Positions 37,082 to 64,000 of a DNA stretch of 64,000 nucleotides are shown in pieces. The notes under the pieces were generated by a model that made no database searches, was not told the DNA's origin, and saw only the letters and a program-made list of their open reading frames with translations. Position 1 is the stretch's first letter; each line of letters starts with the position of its first letter. The DNA is taken from the NCBI GenBank assembly GCA_016584305.1, contig JACEEZ010020931.1:111001-175000 (forward strand), given 5' to 3'. The DNA is from Chionoecetes opilio (lineage: Eukaryota; Arthropoda; Malacostraca; Decapoda; Majidae). The position numbers and the translations under genes are program-made.

Positions 37082-37177
37082 ATGTATGTATATATGCATG
37101 TATGTATGTATGTATGTATGTGTGTATGTATGTATGTATGTATGTATGTATGTATGTATATGTATGTATGTGTGGTG
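37017..37177. repeat. (GTCT)n / (TATG)n microsatellite
   Basis: About eleven GTCT units, then about twenty TATG units with TGTG and TATA interruptions. Confidence 0.95.
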
Positions 37178-37227
37178 AGTCAATGGGGAGTTTTCGAAGC
37201 TAAACCGCCAGATGTCTCTCGCGCATC

Positions 37228-38583
37228 TCACATCCTCTGCTCTGTGAGGCTGAATGATCTATCATTTACCGTAAATTCTCTGTACTTCTTTGGGACATAT
37301 CAGAATTATCCTTCAATACAACAACTGAAACAGTTCTTAATAAAAAATGTAGTTTATCATTTTATTTGTCTACACTTGATGAAAATATTGGCAAAACAAT
37401 TGAATACTTGAAAACTCAATCTTTAAAAATCGTCTTTTCATAAAAAAACACAAGTTCAAGCAGAATGAGGCTTCAGGAAATATCTACTTGTATGTAAGCA
37501 TTCACTGAGTACCTATTTTGGGTGTATATGTCTCTCTTACGACGAACATTTAACCAAAACAGAGTGTGGCGTTCAGCATCTCCACAGAAACCATCCCGCC
37601 GGCAGGATCTGCTATCACCCACTTTCCTGTTGACACGACACGGGGATGGACAGCTCAGCGCCCCCGCTCCTTACCTCACAGCTCATATCACTGATACTCC
37701 TAACTTCTCAATACCACAGGCTACATGTCATCCTAACTATCATCACCCGTTTATCTCATCACACTCTCTATCCTCTACTGGAATATTCGTGGCATCCGCT
37801 CCCACATACCGTTTCCCACATAAAGAAGACTTTCGTCTCCTTATTTCGTGCTTTGACTGTGACTTGTGTTGTGTTGGGGCGGAGCGGAGTGGCGCGTGTA
37901 GTTACGTGACAGACGTGCAGTCACTATGTAATGTGGGTAGTAGTAGTTGGGGTAATAAAGCCGTGCACAACAGTAAATGTCTCCTTGCAGTCCTTTCCGT
38001 CTCCTCCATAGCCCCGAGCCGTTAGTGTGACGAAGTTTGAGAGGGGTGGGTTGCCCCCACCCTCCTTCGTTACAATAGGATAAACCAGAGGACATAGGGT
38101 ATTCAGAGGGAAGGGTTGATTGATTGATTCAGAGGGAAAGATTGAGGTGGAGGGGCTTAGAGTTCGCGGCGGGGGAAATAGTAAACAAGACCATGTATTG
38201 TCTTCGATAGAGGACAAGAGTTCGTTGAGGTGCCAAGCACTTAAATTACTTCTTGGTTAAATGTTCGTCGTAAGAGAGACATATACACCCAAAATAGGTA
38301 CTCAGTGAATGCTTACATACAAGTAGATATTTCCTGAAGCCTCATTCTGCTTGAACTTGTGTTTTTTTATGAAAAGACAATTTTTAAAGATTGAGTTTTC
38401 AAGTATTCAATTGTTTTGCCAAGATTTTCATCAAGTGTAGACAAATAAAATGATAAACTACATTTTTTATTAAGAACTGTTTCAGTTGTTGTATTGAAGG
38501 GTAATTCTGATATGTCCCAAAGAAGTACAGAGAATTTACGGTAAATGATAGATCATTCAGCCTCACAGAGCAGAGGATGTGAC
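37228..38583. mobile_element. 1.36-kb element with 330-bp inverted arms
   Basis: Arms 37228-37557 and 38253-38583 are nearly identical in inverse orientation (e.g. TCACATCCTCTGCTCTGTGA and its complement). The 695-bp centre includes codons resembling a LINE endonuclease start (LYWNIRGIRSH near 37775-37810, then EDFRLLI after a shift). No obvious target duplication. It may be a composite transposon or two LINE-flanked copies in inverted array. Confidence 0.7.
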
Positions 38584-38784
38584 AGCCTGAGAGACAGGCT
38601 TGAGGTGAGCTTATTAGAAAATTCCCCATTGCTAGCCATCGGTGAGACCACTAACCTAACCTTCATTATTACGGCCTCACTTTCATCATTACTATCATTA
38701 TCATCATCATTATATATGTGTGCATGTGTGGTGAGGCATCTACTTAACCACTTTCTCAACCACTATCCATCCATGATCCACTTG

Positions 38785-38955
38785 TCACCACCACCACCCT
38801 GACCACCCTCTCAACCAACATCTATCCACCCGTCTCACCACCACCACCCTGACCACCCTCTCAACCAACATCTATCCACCCGTCTCACCACCACCACCCT
38901 GACCACCCTCTCAACCAACATCTATCCACCCGTCTCACCACCACCACCACCCTGA
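38785..38955. repeat. 50-bp minisatellite
   Basis: Three and a half units of CACCACCACCCTGACCACCC plus TCTCAACCAACATCTATCC. Confidence 0.92.
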
Positions 38956-39147
38956 CCCCACTCTATACCGCTGCTCTAGTATCATTAAGCAAACAAGGTC
39001 ACTCGCTTTACTCCGCCCTAGTATTACTCTTTAGTAGTTCAGTAGCCTTGTCCACGGCCTACACCAAGCACTGTACGGACCTCAGTGACCATTGAGCCTA
39101 CCCTGTGGCATGCTGGACCGTTGCTTGTGCGAGTGATAATATATAAT

Positions 39148-39186
39148 AACATAAGAAAATAAGGAAACTACAAGAGTCCGTGAGAG
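39148..39186 (-). repeat. LINE 3' end (family A), minimal stub
   Basis: Only the last 39 bp: ACATAAGAAAATAAGGAAAC then TACAAGAGTCCGTGAGA. Confidence 0.6.
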
Positions 39187-39300
39187 TGAGACGGCAATTA
39201 ATTAGATACTGTTTGTTATTCCTTCAGGTTTTTCTTCAGCAGTGTATTTTTAAGTTTCAGTTTTTTCTTACAGTACACGTGGTAGTTGATTGTAGTTCCT

Positions 39301-39332
<32 letters not shown>

Positions 39333-39997
39333 TTTATGAAGAACCAAGCAGGTACCAGTCACTCCTCTCCTTGTGCTACGCCACCCAAATTACAACCATC
39401 AAAACCTCAACAACCCGTCTCTTGGGTGTCTCTACATGTTCAACCCACCACCATCACCACCACCGCCATCGCCACCACCACCATTGCCACCGTCAGCATC
39501 GCAGCGTAAGGTTCTGTCAGTATGTAACTCTATAGCGTAGTTTTGCACCCATCAGTGTCATTCCTCTCCTATACTGTTATCCACATTACTACGTCCTGTA
39601 CATAGCATTACGTATCTTCCTCACCCCTTCTTCCTTACACACACACACATACACACACACACACATACACACACACACACACGCATACATACATACACCG
39701 GGATGATGATTCGGACGTAATGTCAAGCACTTGGTCATTGAGGAACGTGAAAACCTCGATTGTCGTCCTCGCTGTCATTTACAACGTGCATCTAGCCTAC
39801 TCGTAACCTAGGAAAAAATTACCTCACGTCCTTCCTTCCGTCCTCACCGTTTTCACTTCCTCGTACAATAAACAGTCACAGTCAATCACAGTCAACAGGA
39901 AATAAGACATTACAACTACTAGAGGTGAAATAGTGGTCACTGAGCCGTGCGTGACCGAGCGGGGCAAAGAATACGTCAGGGCTGATTGGTTGCCTTC

Positions 39998-40200
39998 TAC
40001 ACACTAAGAAAAAAAGGTGCAAAATGTGTCACAGATTTGCACCCTTATGGGTGCATAGTTGCACCCCTAAGGGGGGTTGCACCTTAAGAGGTGCAACTAT
40101 GCACCCTTATGGGTGCAACTTTGCACCCTTAAAGGTGCAAAATCTGTGACACAATTTTCACCTTAAAAGGTGCAAAGTTGCACCTTTTTTTCTTTGTGTA
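39998..40200. mobile_element. GGTGCAA palindrome MITE
   Basis: 203 bp starting TACACACTAAGAAAAAAAGG and ending in the inverse (CCTTTTTTTCTTTGTGTA), with TA at each end as possible target site. The interior contains about ten GGTGCAA or TTGCACC heptamers in both orientations and two GCACCCTTATGGGTGC palindromes. Confidence 0.78.
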
Positions 40201-40220
40201 TAGTGTTTGCATACATACAT

Positions 40221-40312
40221 AAGAACATAAGAACATAAGAACATAAGAACTTAAAAAAATAAGGAAGCTACAAGAGGCCGTGAGACATACTTGAGCATAA
40301 TTCCTGTATTCG
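40221..40312 (-). repeat. LINE 3' end (family A), stub with four AACATAAG units
   Basis: (AACATAAG)4 precedes AATAAGGAAGCTACAAGAGG, showing the variable 3' tail of the LINE. It lies 20 bp beyond the GGTGCAA MITE. Confidence 0.7.
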
Positions 40313-40334
40313 ACAACTGTAAAGTCTAAGCCAG

Positions 40335-42090
40335 TGGCAAGAGTTCATACACAACCTGTTACAAGCAAGAGTTCACACACAACTGTTACAAGCAAGAGTT
40401 CATACACAACCTGTTACAAGCAAGAGTTCATACACAACTGTTACAAGCAAGAGTTCATACACAACTGTTACAAGCAAGAGTTCATACACAACTGTTACAA
40501 GCAAGAGTTCATACACAACTGTTACAAGCAAGAGTTCATACACAACCTGTTACAAGCAAGAGTTCACACACAACTGTTACAAGCAAGAGTTCATACACAA
40601 CCTGTTACAAGCAAGAGTTCATACACAACTGTTACAAGCAAGAGTTCATACACAACTGTTACAAGCAAGAGTTCATTACACAACTGTTACAAGCAAGAGT
40701 TCATACACAACCTGTTACAAGCAAGAGTTCATACACAACCTGTTACAAGCAAGAGTTCATACACAACTGTTACAAGCAAGAGTTCAACACAACTGTTACA
40801 AGCAAGAGTTCATACACAACTGTTACAAGCAAGAGTTCTACACAACTGTTACAAGCAAGAGTTCATACACAACCTGTTACAAGCAAGAGTTCATACACAA
40901 CTGTTACAAGCAAGAGTTCACACACAACTGTTACAAGCAAGAGTTCATACACAACTGTTACAAGCAAGAGTTCTTACACAACTGTTACAAGCAAGAGTTC
41001 ATACACAACCTGTTACAAGCAAGAGTTCTTACACAACTGTTACAAGCAAGAGTTCATACACAACCTGTTACAAGCAAGAGTTCATACACAACTGTTACAA
41101 GCAAGAGTTCAACACAACTGTTACAAGCAAGAGTTCATACACAACTGTTACAAGCAAGAGTTCATACACACCTGTTACAAGCAAGAGTTCACACAACCTG
41201 TTACAAGCAAGAGTTCATACACAACCTGTTACAAGCAAGAGTTCATACACAACCTGTTACAAGCAAGAGTTCATACACAACCTGTTACAAGCAAGAGTTC
41301 ACACACAACTGTTACAAGCAAGAGTTCATACACAACCTGTTACAAGCAAGAGTTCATACACAACCTGTTACAAGCAAGAGTTCAACACAACCTGTTACAA
41401 GCAAGAGTTCACACACAACTGTTACAAGCAAGAGTTCATACACACCTGTTACAAGCAAGAGTTCACACACAACTGTTACAAGCAAGAGTTCATACACAAC
41501 CTGTTACAAGCAAGAGTTCACACACAATTGTTACAAGCAAGAGTTCACACACAACTGTTACAAGCAAGAGTTCACACACAACTGTTACAAGCAAGAGTTC
41601 ATACACACCTGTTACAAGCAAGAGTTCAACACAACTGTTACAAGCAAGAGTTCATACACAACTGTTACAAGCAAGAGTTCACACACAACTGTTACAAGCA
41701 AGAGTTCATACACAACTGTTACAAGCAAGAGTTCACACACAACTGTTACAAGCAAGAGTTCACACACAACTGTTACAAGCAAGAGTTCATACACAACCTG
41801 TTACAAGCAAGAGTTCACACACAACTGTTACAAGCAGCAAGAGTTCACACACAACTGTTACAAGCAAGAGTTCACACACAACTGTTACAAGCAAGAGTTC
41901 ATACACAACCTGTTACAAGCAAGAGTTCACACACAACCTGTTACAAGCAAGAGTTCACACACAACTGTCACAAGCAAGAGTTCACACACAACCTGTTACA
42001 AGCAAGAGTTCACACACAACTGTTACAAGCAAGAGTTCACACACAACTGTTACAAGCAAGAGTTCAGACACAGCCTGTTACAAGCAAGGA
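40335..42090. repeat. 27/28-bp satellite, ~64 units
   Basis: Unit ACAAGCAAGAGTTCATACAC plus AACTGTT (27 bp) or AACCTGTT (28 bp), with some CACACAC variants. No plus-strand stop codon occurs in any of the three phases, which explains a 620-codon open frame that drifts among CYKQEF, LLQARVH and VTSKSS. No evidence of a gene. Confidence 0.95.
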
Positions 42091-42212
42091 CCAACGGGAA
42101 AAATATAAAAACTTCTTGCAGTGTAAAGAAACATTGAAAACAACAACACTGGGATTTTACTTTCCGTCTCAATTTTTATCATGTTTTTATCTATAGACTC
42201 CCGATCGTTTTA

Positions 42213-42278
42213 ACATAAGAACATAAGAAAATAAGGAAGCTACAAGAGGCCGCGAGACCTACACGAGGTAGATCCTGT
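42213..42278 (-). repeat. LINE 3' end (family A), stub
   Basis: AACATAAGAACATAAGAAAA through CTACACGAGGTAG. Confidence 0.7.
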
Positions 42279-42477
42279 TTATAGTATTAGTTTGTACTAG
42301 GTTTTATACTTTCCATAAGAACTAAGGCGAGGTTATTATCTTATATTCCTCTGTATTTCATTCATCTATCATAGCTGTCTATTTTTCGTTTGTTTTCTGG
42401 TTAAATTCTTCGTTGTTACGCAACACATCGCCGCGAGAGATTGGTTTTGTGGACTCTTTTTCTCTCATATAACTTTT

Positions 42478-42612
42478 GTAATAATAATAATAATTTTATG
42501 TTCACCCGAAGGCATACAGGAAAAAAACCTAACCACAACATACTATACAGACATGAGGGAATGAACTTAAGTACTAAAGCAAATAAAATATAATATATAC
42601 ATGTGGGCAATA
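42478..42612. repeat. Dispersed repeat with (AAT)n end (family D)
   Basis: (ATA)n, then GGCATACAGGAAAAAAACC and AGTACTAAAGCAAATAAAAT, homologous to 20296-20480. Confidence 0.55.
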
Positions 42613-42808
42613 TAATGATATAATCTCATTCAATACTGCAACAAGGTGGAAAATCGTAATAACGCGATGCAATATACTATTTGAGAGAGAGTTCAACCCC
42701 CTTAAAGTTCGTCTTGTTGGAAAATTGACAACAGGAATCCATAGTCTTCCTATAGCCATGCCGGAAACTTCACCCCTGCCAACACTAACACTCCGGTCGC
42801 TGCCACAC

Positions 42809-43021
42809 TAAACCCCTTCACGCCCAGATCTTTCCTTTCCTATAAAAAAATCGTATGTTGTTAGTCATAAAATTACGAAAAGTAACTTAATATACCAAAT
42901 TAGTTAGTCGACAAGGATACTAAACGGGTCATATCTATAAAATATTACTTATATTCACTAAATAGCATCTAATATTAGCCAAATTACAATATAAATTACG
43001 TTATGGGTCTCAAGGGGTTAA
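42809..43021 (+). mobile_element. TTAA MITE, copy 8
   Basis: Left target decayed to TAAA; right TTAA at 43018-43021. Confidence 0.78.
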
Positions 43022-43365
43022 GGAAGACCCCAACTTTATCCCACCAAGCTAAACGAAAACACCAGAAAATTTGAACCACCGACTTTTAATGAAGATGGAA
43101 TACTATGCTTCAAGGACTGTCAATAGGAGGTACTGGACAGGTATTTTATAAGTAGGGTCTTTTCATTTTATTTCGAGTCCACTACCTTGATTATTACTGC
43201 TATTTTGTCTTGTATGGGGAAAAAAACGAGAAAAAAAACCTGTCGTATTATTTTGACTATCTTTTATACGTTCTCTCAGCATCCATCACTAGCAGTAAAT
43301 ACATCCAAGTTACATTATGTGCGTGGTTACTATGTGTTCAGATTCCCGGCTGTGGTGGTTTACCG

Positions 43366-43600
43366 TAGATTTAAAAAGGAAATAGGGTAAAACTGGTTCA
43401 CAAATAGGGTGGTAAAGGATTGGAATGGACTCGGTCGTCAGGTAGTCAGTGCGGAGTCAATAGGGAGCTATAAAAGGAGGCTGGATAAATTCATGGATGG
43501 GGATGAAAGGTGGATGTAGGTAGTGTTAAGTAACAGGAACTACCACGTGTAGGTCTCCCAGCCTCTTGTAGCTTCCGTATTCTCTTATGTTTTTATGTTT
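43366..43600 (+). repeat. LINE 3' end (family A), long copy
   Basis: Contains the final coding segment (AGATTTAAAAAGGAAATAGG, GTGGTAAAGGATTGGAATGG) and the full 3' block with ATGTTTTT tail. Confidence 0.77.
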
Positions 43601-43857
43601 TTAAAGCGACGGCGTGCATATAAGTGCTTGCTTGCGGGAGGTCGAAAAAAAATCAAAGACGTGCACTCTTAATGGTTAATTAATGCCGAGTTGGTAAAAG
43701 GAAGCCGCGTGTTTACCAGGACTGGACACGTTGTTGCTTGGAGGGCAAGGTCGTGAGGTAGCGAGCTGCCTAAAAATACCCACACACACACCAGTGCTTC
43801 TGTGTATATGTGTGTGTCTGCTTGTGTGTGTGTGTGTGGTTATGGTCAATAAACATC

Positions 43858-43925
43858 TGTAAATCTGTCTATCTATCTATCTATTTATCTATTTATCTAT
43901 CTATCTATCTATCTATCTATCTGTG
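43858..43925. repeat. (CTAT)n microsatellite
   Basis: About 15 CTAT units with TTAT variants. Confidence 0.95.
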
Positions 43926-44041
43926 TTGTGGTTTTATATGGTGGCTAGCGCGTTCGTCTCATGATAATTCAGAGGCCTGCTGGCGGATACAAATTAAGAT
44001 CGTTTCCTCTCACGCTGTATATATATAATCCCTATTAAAAA

Positions 44042-44143
44042 CATAAGAACATAAGAAAATAAGGAAGCTACAAGAGGCCGCGAGACCTACACGTGGTAGT
44101 TTCTGTAACTTAACACTACCTACATCCACCTTTCATCCCCCAA
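44042..44143 (-). repeat. LINE 3' end (family A), stub
   Basis: ATAAGAACATAAGAAAATAA through ACTACCTACATCCACCTTTC. Confidence 0.72.
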
Positions 44144-44165
44144 ATTACTATTAATCTATATAGTA

Positions 44166-44370
44166 TATTTTATTTAACAAGGTGAAAAATCCTGCCCCCT
44201 TGCTGCTTACTGACTGATATTTGATGCCAGGAGAAGGGAATACTACGCTTCTTCTAAATTTCAGTTGTATTTTATCATAGTTAACCATATTATCAGGTAA
44301 ACATAAGCATCATTTTAAGCATGAGACCTTGAGATAGAATGGAATTTTTGCCTAGGTAAAAAAAATAGAC
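44166..44370. mobile_element. 203-bp MITE (family E), copy 2
   Basis: Matches 28397-28599 end to end, including ACTGACTGATATTTGATGCC and TTTTAAGCATGAGACCTT. Confidence 0.65.
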
Positions 44371-44752
44371 TATAGTGTAGGGGAGATCAGGTATAAGGGA
44401 TGTAACCCGAGGAGCTGTGACCCCTACGTATAACCCGACAGGAACAGAGGCTGGCAATCCTTCCCTATGAGCAAATAATAATAAAAATAATTCTGGAAAG
44501 TTGAGTGAATGCTTAGGCGACCGATGTTAGTGTGATTAATAAATGTTATTAAATGTTATGAAAGTTATTAATTATGAACTGTCTGTTTTTTTCTTTTTAC
44601 TTTTAGGTTATATTAATATTTTGTCTTTTTGAATAATATAACCCTGTGAGAAACTCCTTATTTGTATAGGAATTATATTAATTTTGTTGTTATCACTATC
44701 ATTTTTATTAGTATCATCATTACTACTATTAATACTATCATCATTGTTATTG

Positions 44753-44959
<207 letters not shown>

Positions 44960-45289
44960 CATCGATACAATACCTCCTAAATAACTTCTTCATTTAACCT
45001 ACCTAAAGAAATCAAATAATCTGAAAGGAAAAAATATATATAAAGGTGCAGAGGACACCAAAAATTGCAAATAATAACATACAAATAACAATGCAAATAA
45101 AATCAGATAAAAGAACGTAAAACAAAAACAAAATCCTGAAATAAAAGTAGGAAATAGAATGAAGAAACAGGACAAGGATAGATCGTGTCCAATAATAGGA
45201 AATCAAAGACACAAGGAAGAGAGATCACAGGGAAGGAAAGAAGAAAGGTAAGGTTTAACAAAGAAGAAGAAAATTGAAGAAAAGAGAAT

Positions 45290-46075
45290 CAAAGGAAGAG
45301 GAGAAGAAGGAGGAGGAAGAAGGAGGAGGAAGAAGAAGAAAATAACCAGCAAAAAATAAAGAAAACCCAAGACATAATAAGGAAGATAATAAAACAGGAA
45401 AGGAAAGACGAGACTGACAAGGAAGACAAAAATAGAAAAACGAAAGAGGAAGAGTAAAGGAAGAAGAGGAGAAGGAGAAGAAGGAGGAAATAACCAGCAA
45501 AAAATAAAGAAAGCTACAAGACATAATAAAGAAGATATCAAAACAGGAAAGGAAAGACGAGAATGACAAGGAAGAGAAAAAGTGAAAAACGAAAGAGGAA
45601 GATCAAAGGCAGAAGAGGAGAAGGAGAAAGTAGACAGCAAAAAATCAAGAGACTCACAGACACGAGGAAGCTATACAAACAGGGAAGGAAAGTAGAGTTT
45701 GACAAGGAAGATAAAATTGAAAAAAACGAAAATCAAAGAGGCATAGCAAAGGAAGAAGAGGAGAAGGAGGAAGAAGGAGGAAATAGACAACAAAAAATAA
45801 AGAAAACCACAAGACATAAAGAAGATATCAAAACAGGAAAGGAAAGTAGAGTTTGACTAGCAAGACAAAAATAGAAAAACGAAAGAGGAAGTGCAAAGGA
45901 AGAGGAGGACAAGAAGGAGGAGGAAGAAGGAAATAGCCAGCAATATCAAAACAGGGAAGGAAAGAATTAAGCGTTTAACAAGGAAGAGAAAATTGAAAAA
46001 ACGAAAATCAAAGAGGCATAGCAAAGGAAGAGGAGGAGAAGGAGGAGGAAGAAGGAAATAGCCAGCAAAAATTAC
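45290..46075. repeat. Purine-rich ~100-bp tandem array
   Basis: Seven or eight diverged units alternating GAGGAGAAGGAGGAAGAAGG, AAATAGCCAGCAAAAAATAA and AACAGGAAAGGAAAGACGAG. Long open frames here are compositional. Confidence 0.85.
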
Positions 46076-46129
46076 CCCCTCAACAAGTAGGAGGGGCAAA
46101 GACAGTGACGCGGGAGGCATTCACCTTGG

Positions 46130-46560
46130 CGAAGTGATAAGAGTGCCGCGGGAGACGATCACTTCAGTTCACCACACGAGCTCTCCCGCGACCAAGCCAC
46201 CCGCCAGCCGCCTCTAGCCAGCCCGCTACCGCCCGCCCGCCAACACCACGTGCGCTACTTAACACCGCCTATAGACTCCAGATCTTCTTCAACTCTGCCT
46301 GATTCCCTGATTACCTGCCACGGACACTGTTGAGAAGAAAGGATACATGGATTTCACTCTTGATATCTCTGCAATACCGCCACGGACACTGTTGAGAAGA
46401 GAGGATACGTTGATTTAACTCTGCCTACCACCGCCTATAGACTCCAAATCTTCAACTCTCCTGATTATCTACAGCCCCGTCACGGACACTGTTGAGAAGA
46501 AAGGATACATTGATTTCACTCTTGATATCTCTGCAACTCTGCCACAGACACTGTTGAAAT
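46130..46560. other. GC-richer segment and ~95-bp repeats upstream of the lipase
   Basis: 46190-46260 is rich in CCCGCC. From 46318 the block CACGGACACTGTTGAGAAGA with GATATCTCTGCAA repeats four times. It may be part of the lipase upstream region, but no promoter element is identifiable. Confidence 0.4.
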
Positions 46561-47420
46561 AAGAAAGATACTGATTTAATTAACAGGAGAAAATTGACTC
46601 ACTCGTATACTTAAAAAAGACATTTGAAGTGTGAAAGGAAAAGTCACATCGTATCGCTTATCGAAAAATAGTCCTTAAGATTGTTAACGTAACTAAATAA
46701 TGGAGATATTTGATCATCCATCTGTTGTTTGTGAGGTAAATGACAAGTTTTGAGTTCTGACAAAATATTTTTTCAATCAATTTCTCAATCCTCTTGAAAA
46801 CTTTTGAACACCCTTGAGTGACACTTCTTAAAATAGACTTGACTGCCTCACTTGACACCCCACATTTCCTTGACGACTGTGTTTACATATGTGGAAACAC
46901 CGACCTATTTGAAGCAACAATAATTGAGGTTACGAGTGAAGAGACTACCTATATAGGCTACGAATCCGGTCTCCTATACGTACTGTAAATCTGAACAGTA
47001 ATAGAGTGAAGTGACTACCGCATACTACTCCTATACATCCGGAAATAGATCGTCCCTATATACAAGAGAGAGAGAGAGATAGAGAGAAGAAGGAAGGTTA
47101 TCTGGCATATAATCATTGCTTCCGAATACAAAGTGGTATACCTTGTTAGCTCGCTCGCTCGATACGCTCGGTGAAGCAGCGACTGAGTTCCATCCTCAAG
47201 ACTTTTGTCAACACCGAGCAAACGTCAGAGTGACCTTCAGCCAAGGACACATATTGCCTACACTCCTCCCTACTACTACTACTGCTACTACTGGAGATAT
47301 TTGCTTCGTGCAGATTCTAGACCCTCTGTATCTAGCAGTGGTGTCAATAAGCAAAATAGCAGAGGTACAAGTTATATCCTCATCTCCTTCCCTGGCGGAC
47401 TCGTGCTGAAAGAGTGAAAG

Positions 47421-63834
<16,414 letters not shown>

Positions 63835-63845
<11 letters not shown>

Positions 63846-64000
63846 ATACGATCGAAAGGAAGGGAAAGAAGTGATATTTCTGCTTTCTGAATACGGTCGA
63901 AAGTAGGAAGAAGTGATATTTCTGCTTTCTGAATACGGTCGAAAGTAGGAAGAAGTGATATTTCTGCTTTCTGAATACGGTAGAAAGAGGGAAAAGGAGT
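63835..64000 (+). repeat. 42-bp tandem repeat starting at the lipase stop codon
   Basis: About four units of TTCTGAATACGGTCGAAAGT and GAAGTGATATTTCTGC. The first unit (TTCTAAATACG) contains the last codon and TAA. The array runs to the window end. Confidence 0.9.

Noticed and set aside
35475..42090. Possible CRISPR arrays
   Set aside because: Repeat units abut directly with no unique spacers, and the DNA is clearly eukaryotic.
40334..42196. 620-codon open reading frame
   Set aside because: It is the 27/28-bp satellite read through; phase drifts among three peptide repeats and no conserved domain or start context is seen.
43935..44010. tRNA-like GTGGCTAGCGCGTTCGTCTC
   Set aside because: The 3' half lacks a B box and stems do not pair; at most a decayed SINE head.
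45203..45640. 145-codon frame in the purine-rich array
   Set aside because: Tandem-repeat composition explains it; no conserved residues.

Overview
This is animal nuclear DNA, most likely from a decapod crustacean and probably a crab. Intron-rich genes are embedded in very abundant microsatellites (AG, CA, CT, GTA, CACT), minisatellites, tRNA-derived SINE copies and many 5'-truncated LINE 3' ends. The protein best matches are arthropod-like; the C-terminus of the mitochondrial peptidase, for example, resembles insect orthologues. The species is inferred, not proven.

Layout. At 176-322 (+) is the last coding exon of a small multidrug-transporter-like membrane protein resembling TMEM42. At 7233-13197 (+) is a complete protein arginine N-methyltransferase 3 gene (PRMT3) in eight coding exons, with one apparent single-base frameshift. 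At 14124-25497 (-) is the mitochondrial processing peptidase beta subunit (PMPCB): eight clean coding exons plus one expected exon that is present only as a corrupted copy near 16305-16535. At 47421-63845 (+) is a secreted acid lipase of the LIPA/gastric lipase family, reconstructed in eleven exons whose phases all agree and that encode 496 residues. PRMT3 and PMPCB converge tail to tail; the lipase is separated from PMPCB by about 22 kb of repeat-rich DNA. The four genes have unrelated jobs (membrane transport, arginine methylation, mitochondrial import processing, lipid digestion), and nothing suggests they are co-regulated.

Mobile DNA. A 3.3-kb element at 29243-32522 has 129-bp inverted repeats and a frameshifted reading frame for a PIN/XPG-nuclease-like protein with a C-terminal CXC cysteine cluster. 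It resembles invertebrate transposon proteins of the Academ type. Eleven copies of one 207-219-bp TTAA-flanked MITE (piggyBac/Looper-like ends) are scattered through introns and intergenic DNA. Single examples include a hAT-type MITE with a perfect 8-bp target duplication, a pogo/Tigger-type MITE, a palindrome-rich GGTGCAA MITE, several foldback elements and a 1.36-kb element with 330-bp inverted arms. One LINE family left about 18 short 3' ends. A second retroposon left fragments as short as 36 and 57 bp that still have 12- and 14-bp target duplications.

Recurring pattern. In all three multi-exon genes, short tandem duplications repeatedly span an exon boundary or stop codon. Nine cases were found. 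The most striking is eight ~155-bp units ahead of lipase exon 6, each carrying the same splice acceptor (mutated in one unit) and first codons. Exon limits here come from reading frame, splice dinucleotides and remembered family alignments; no transcript evidence was available.
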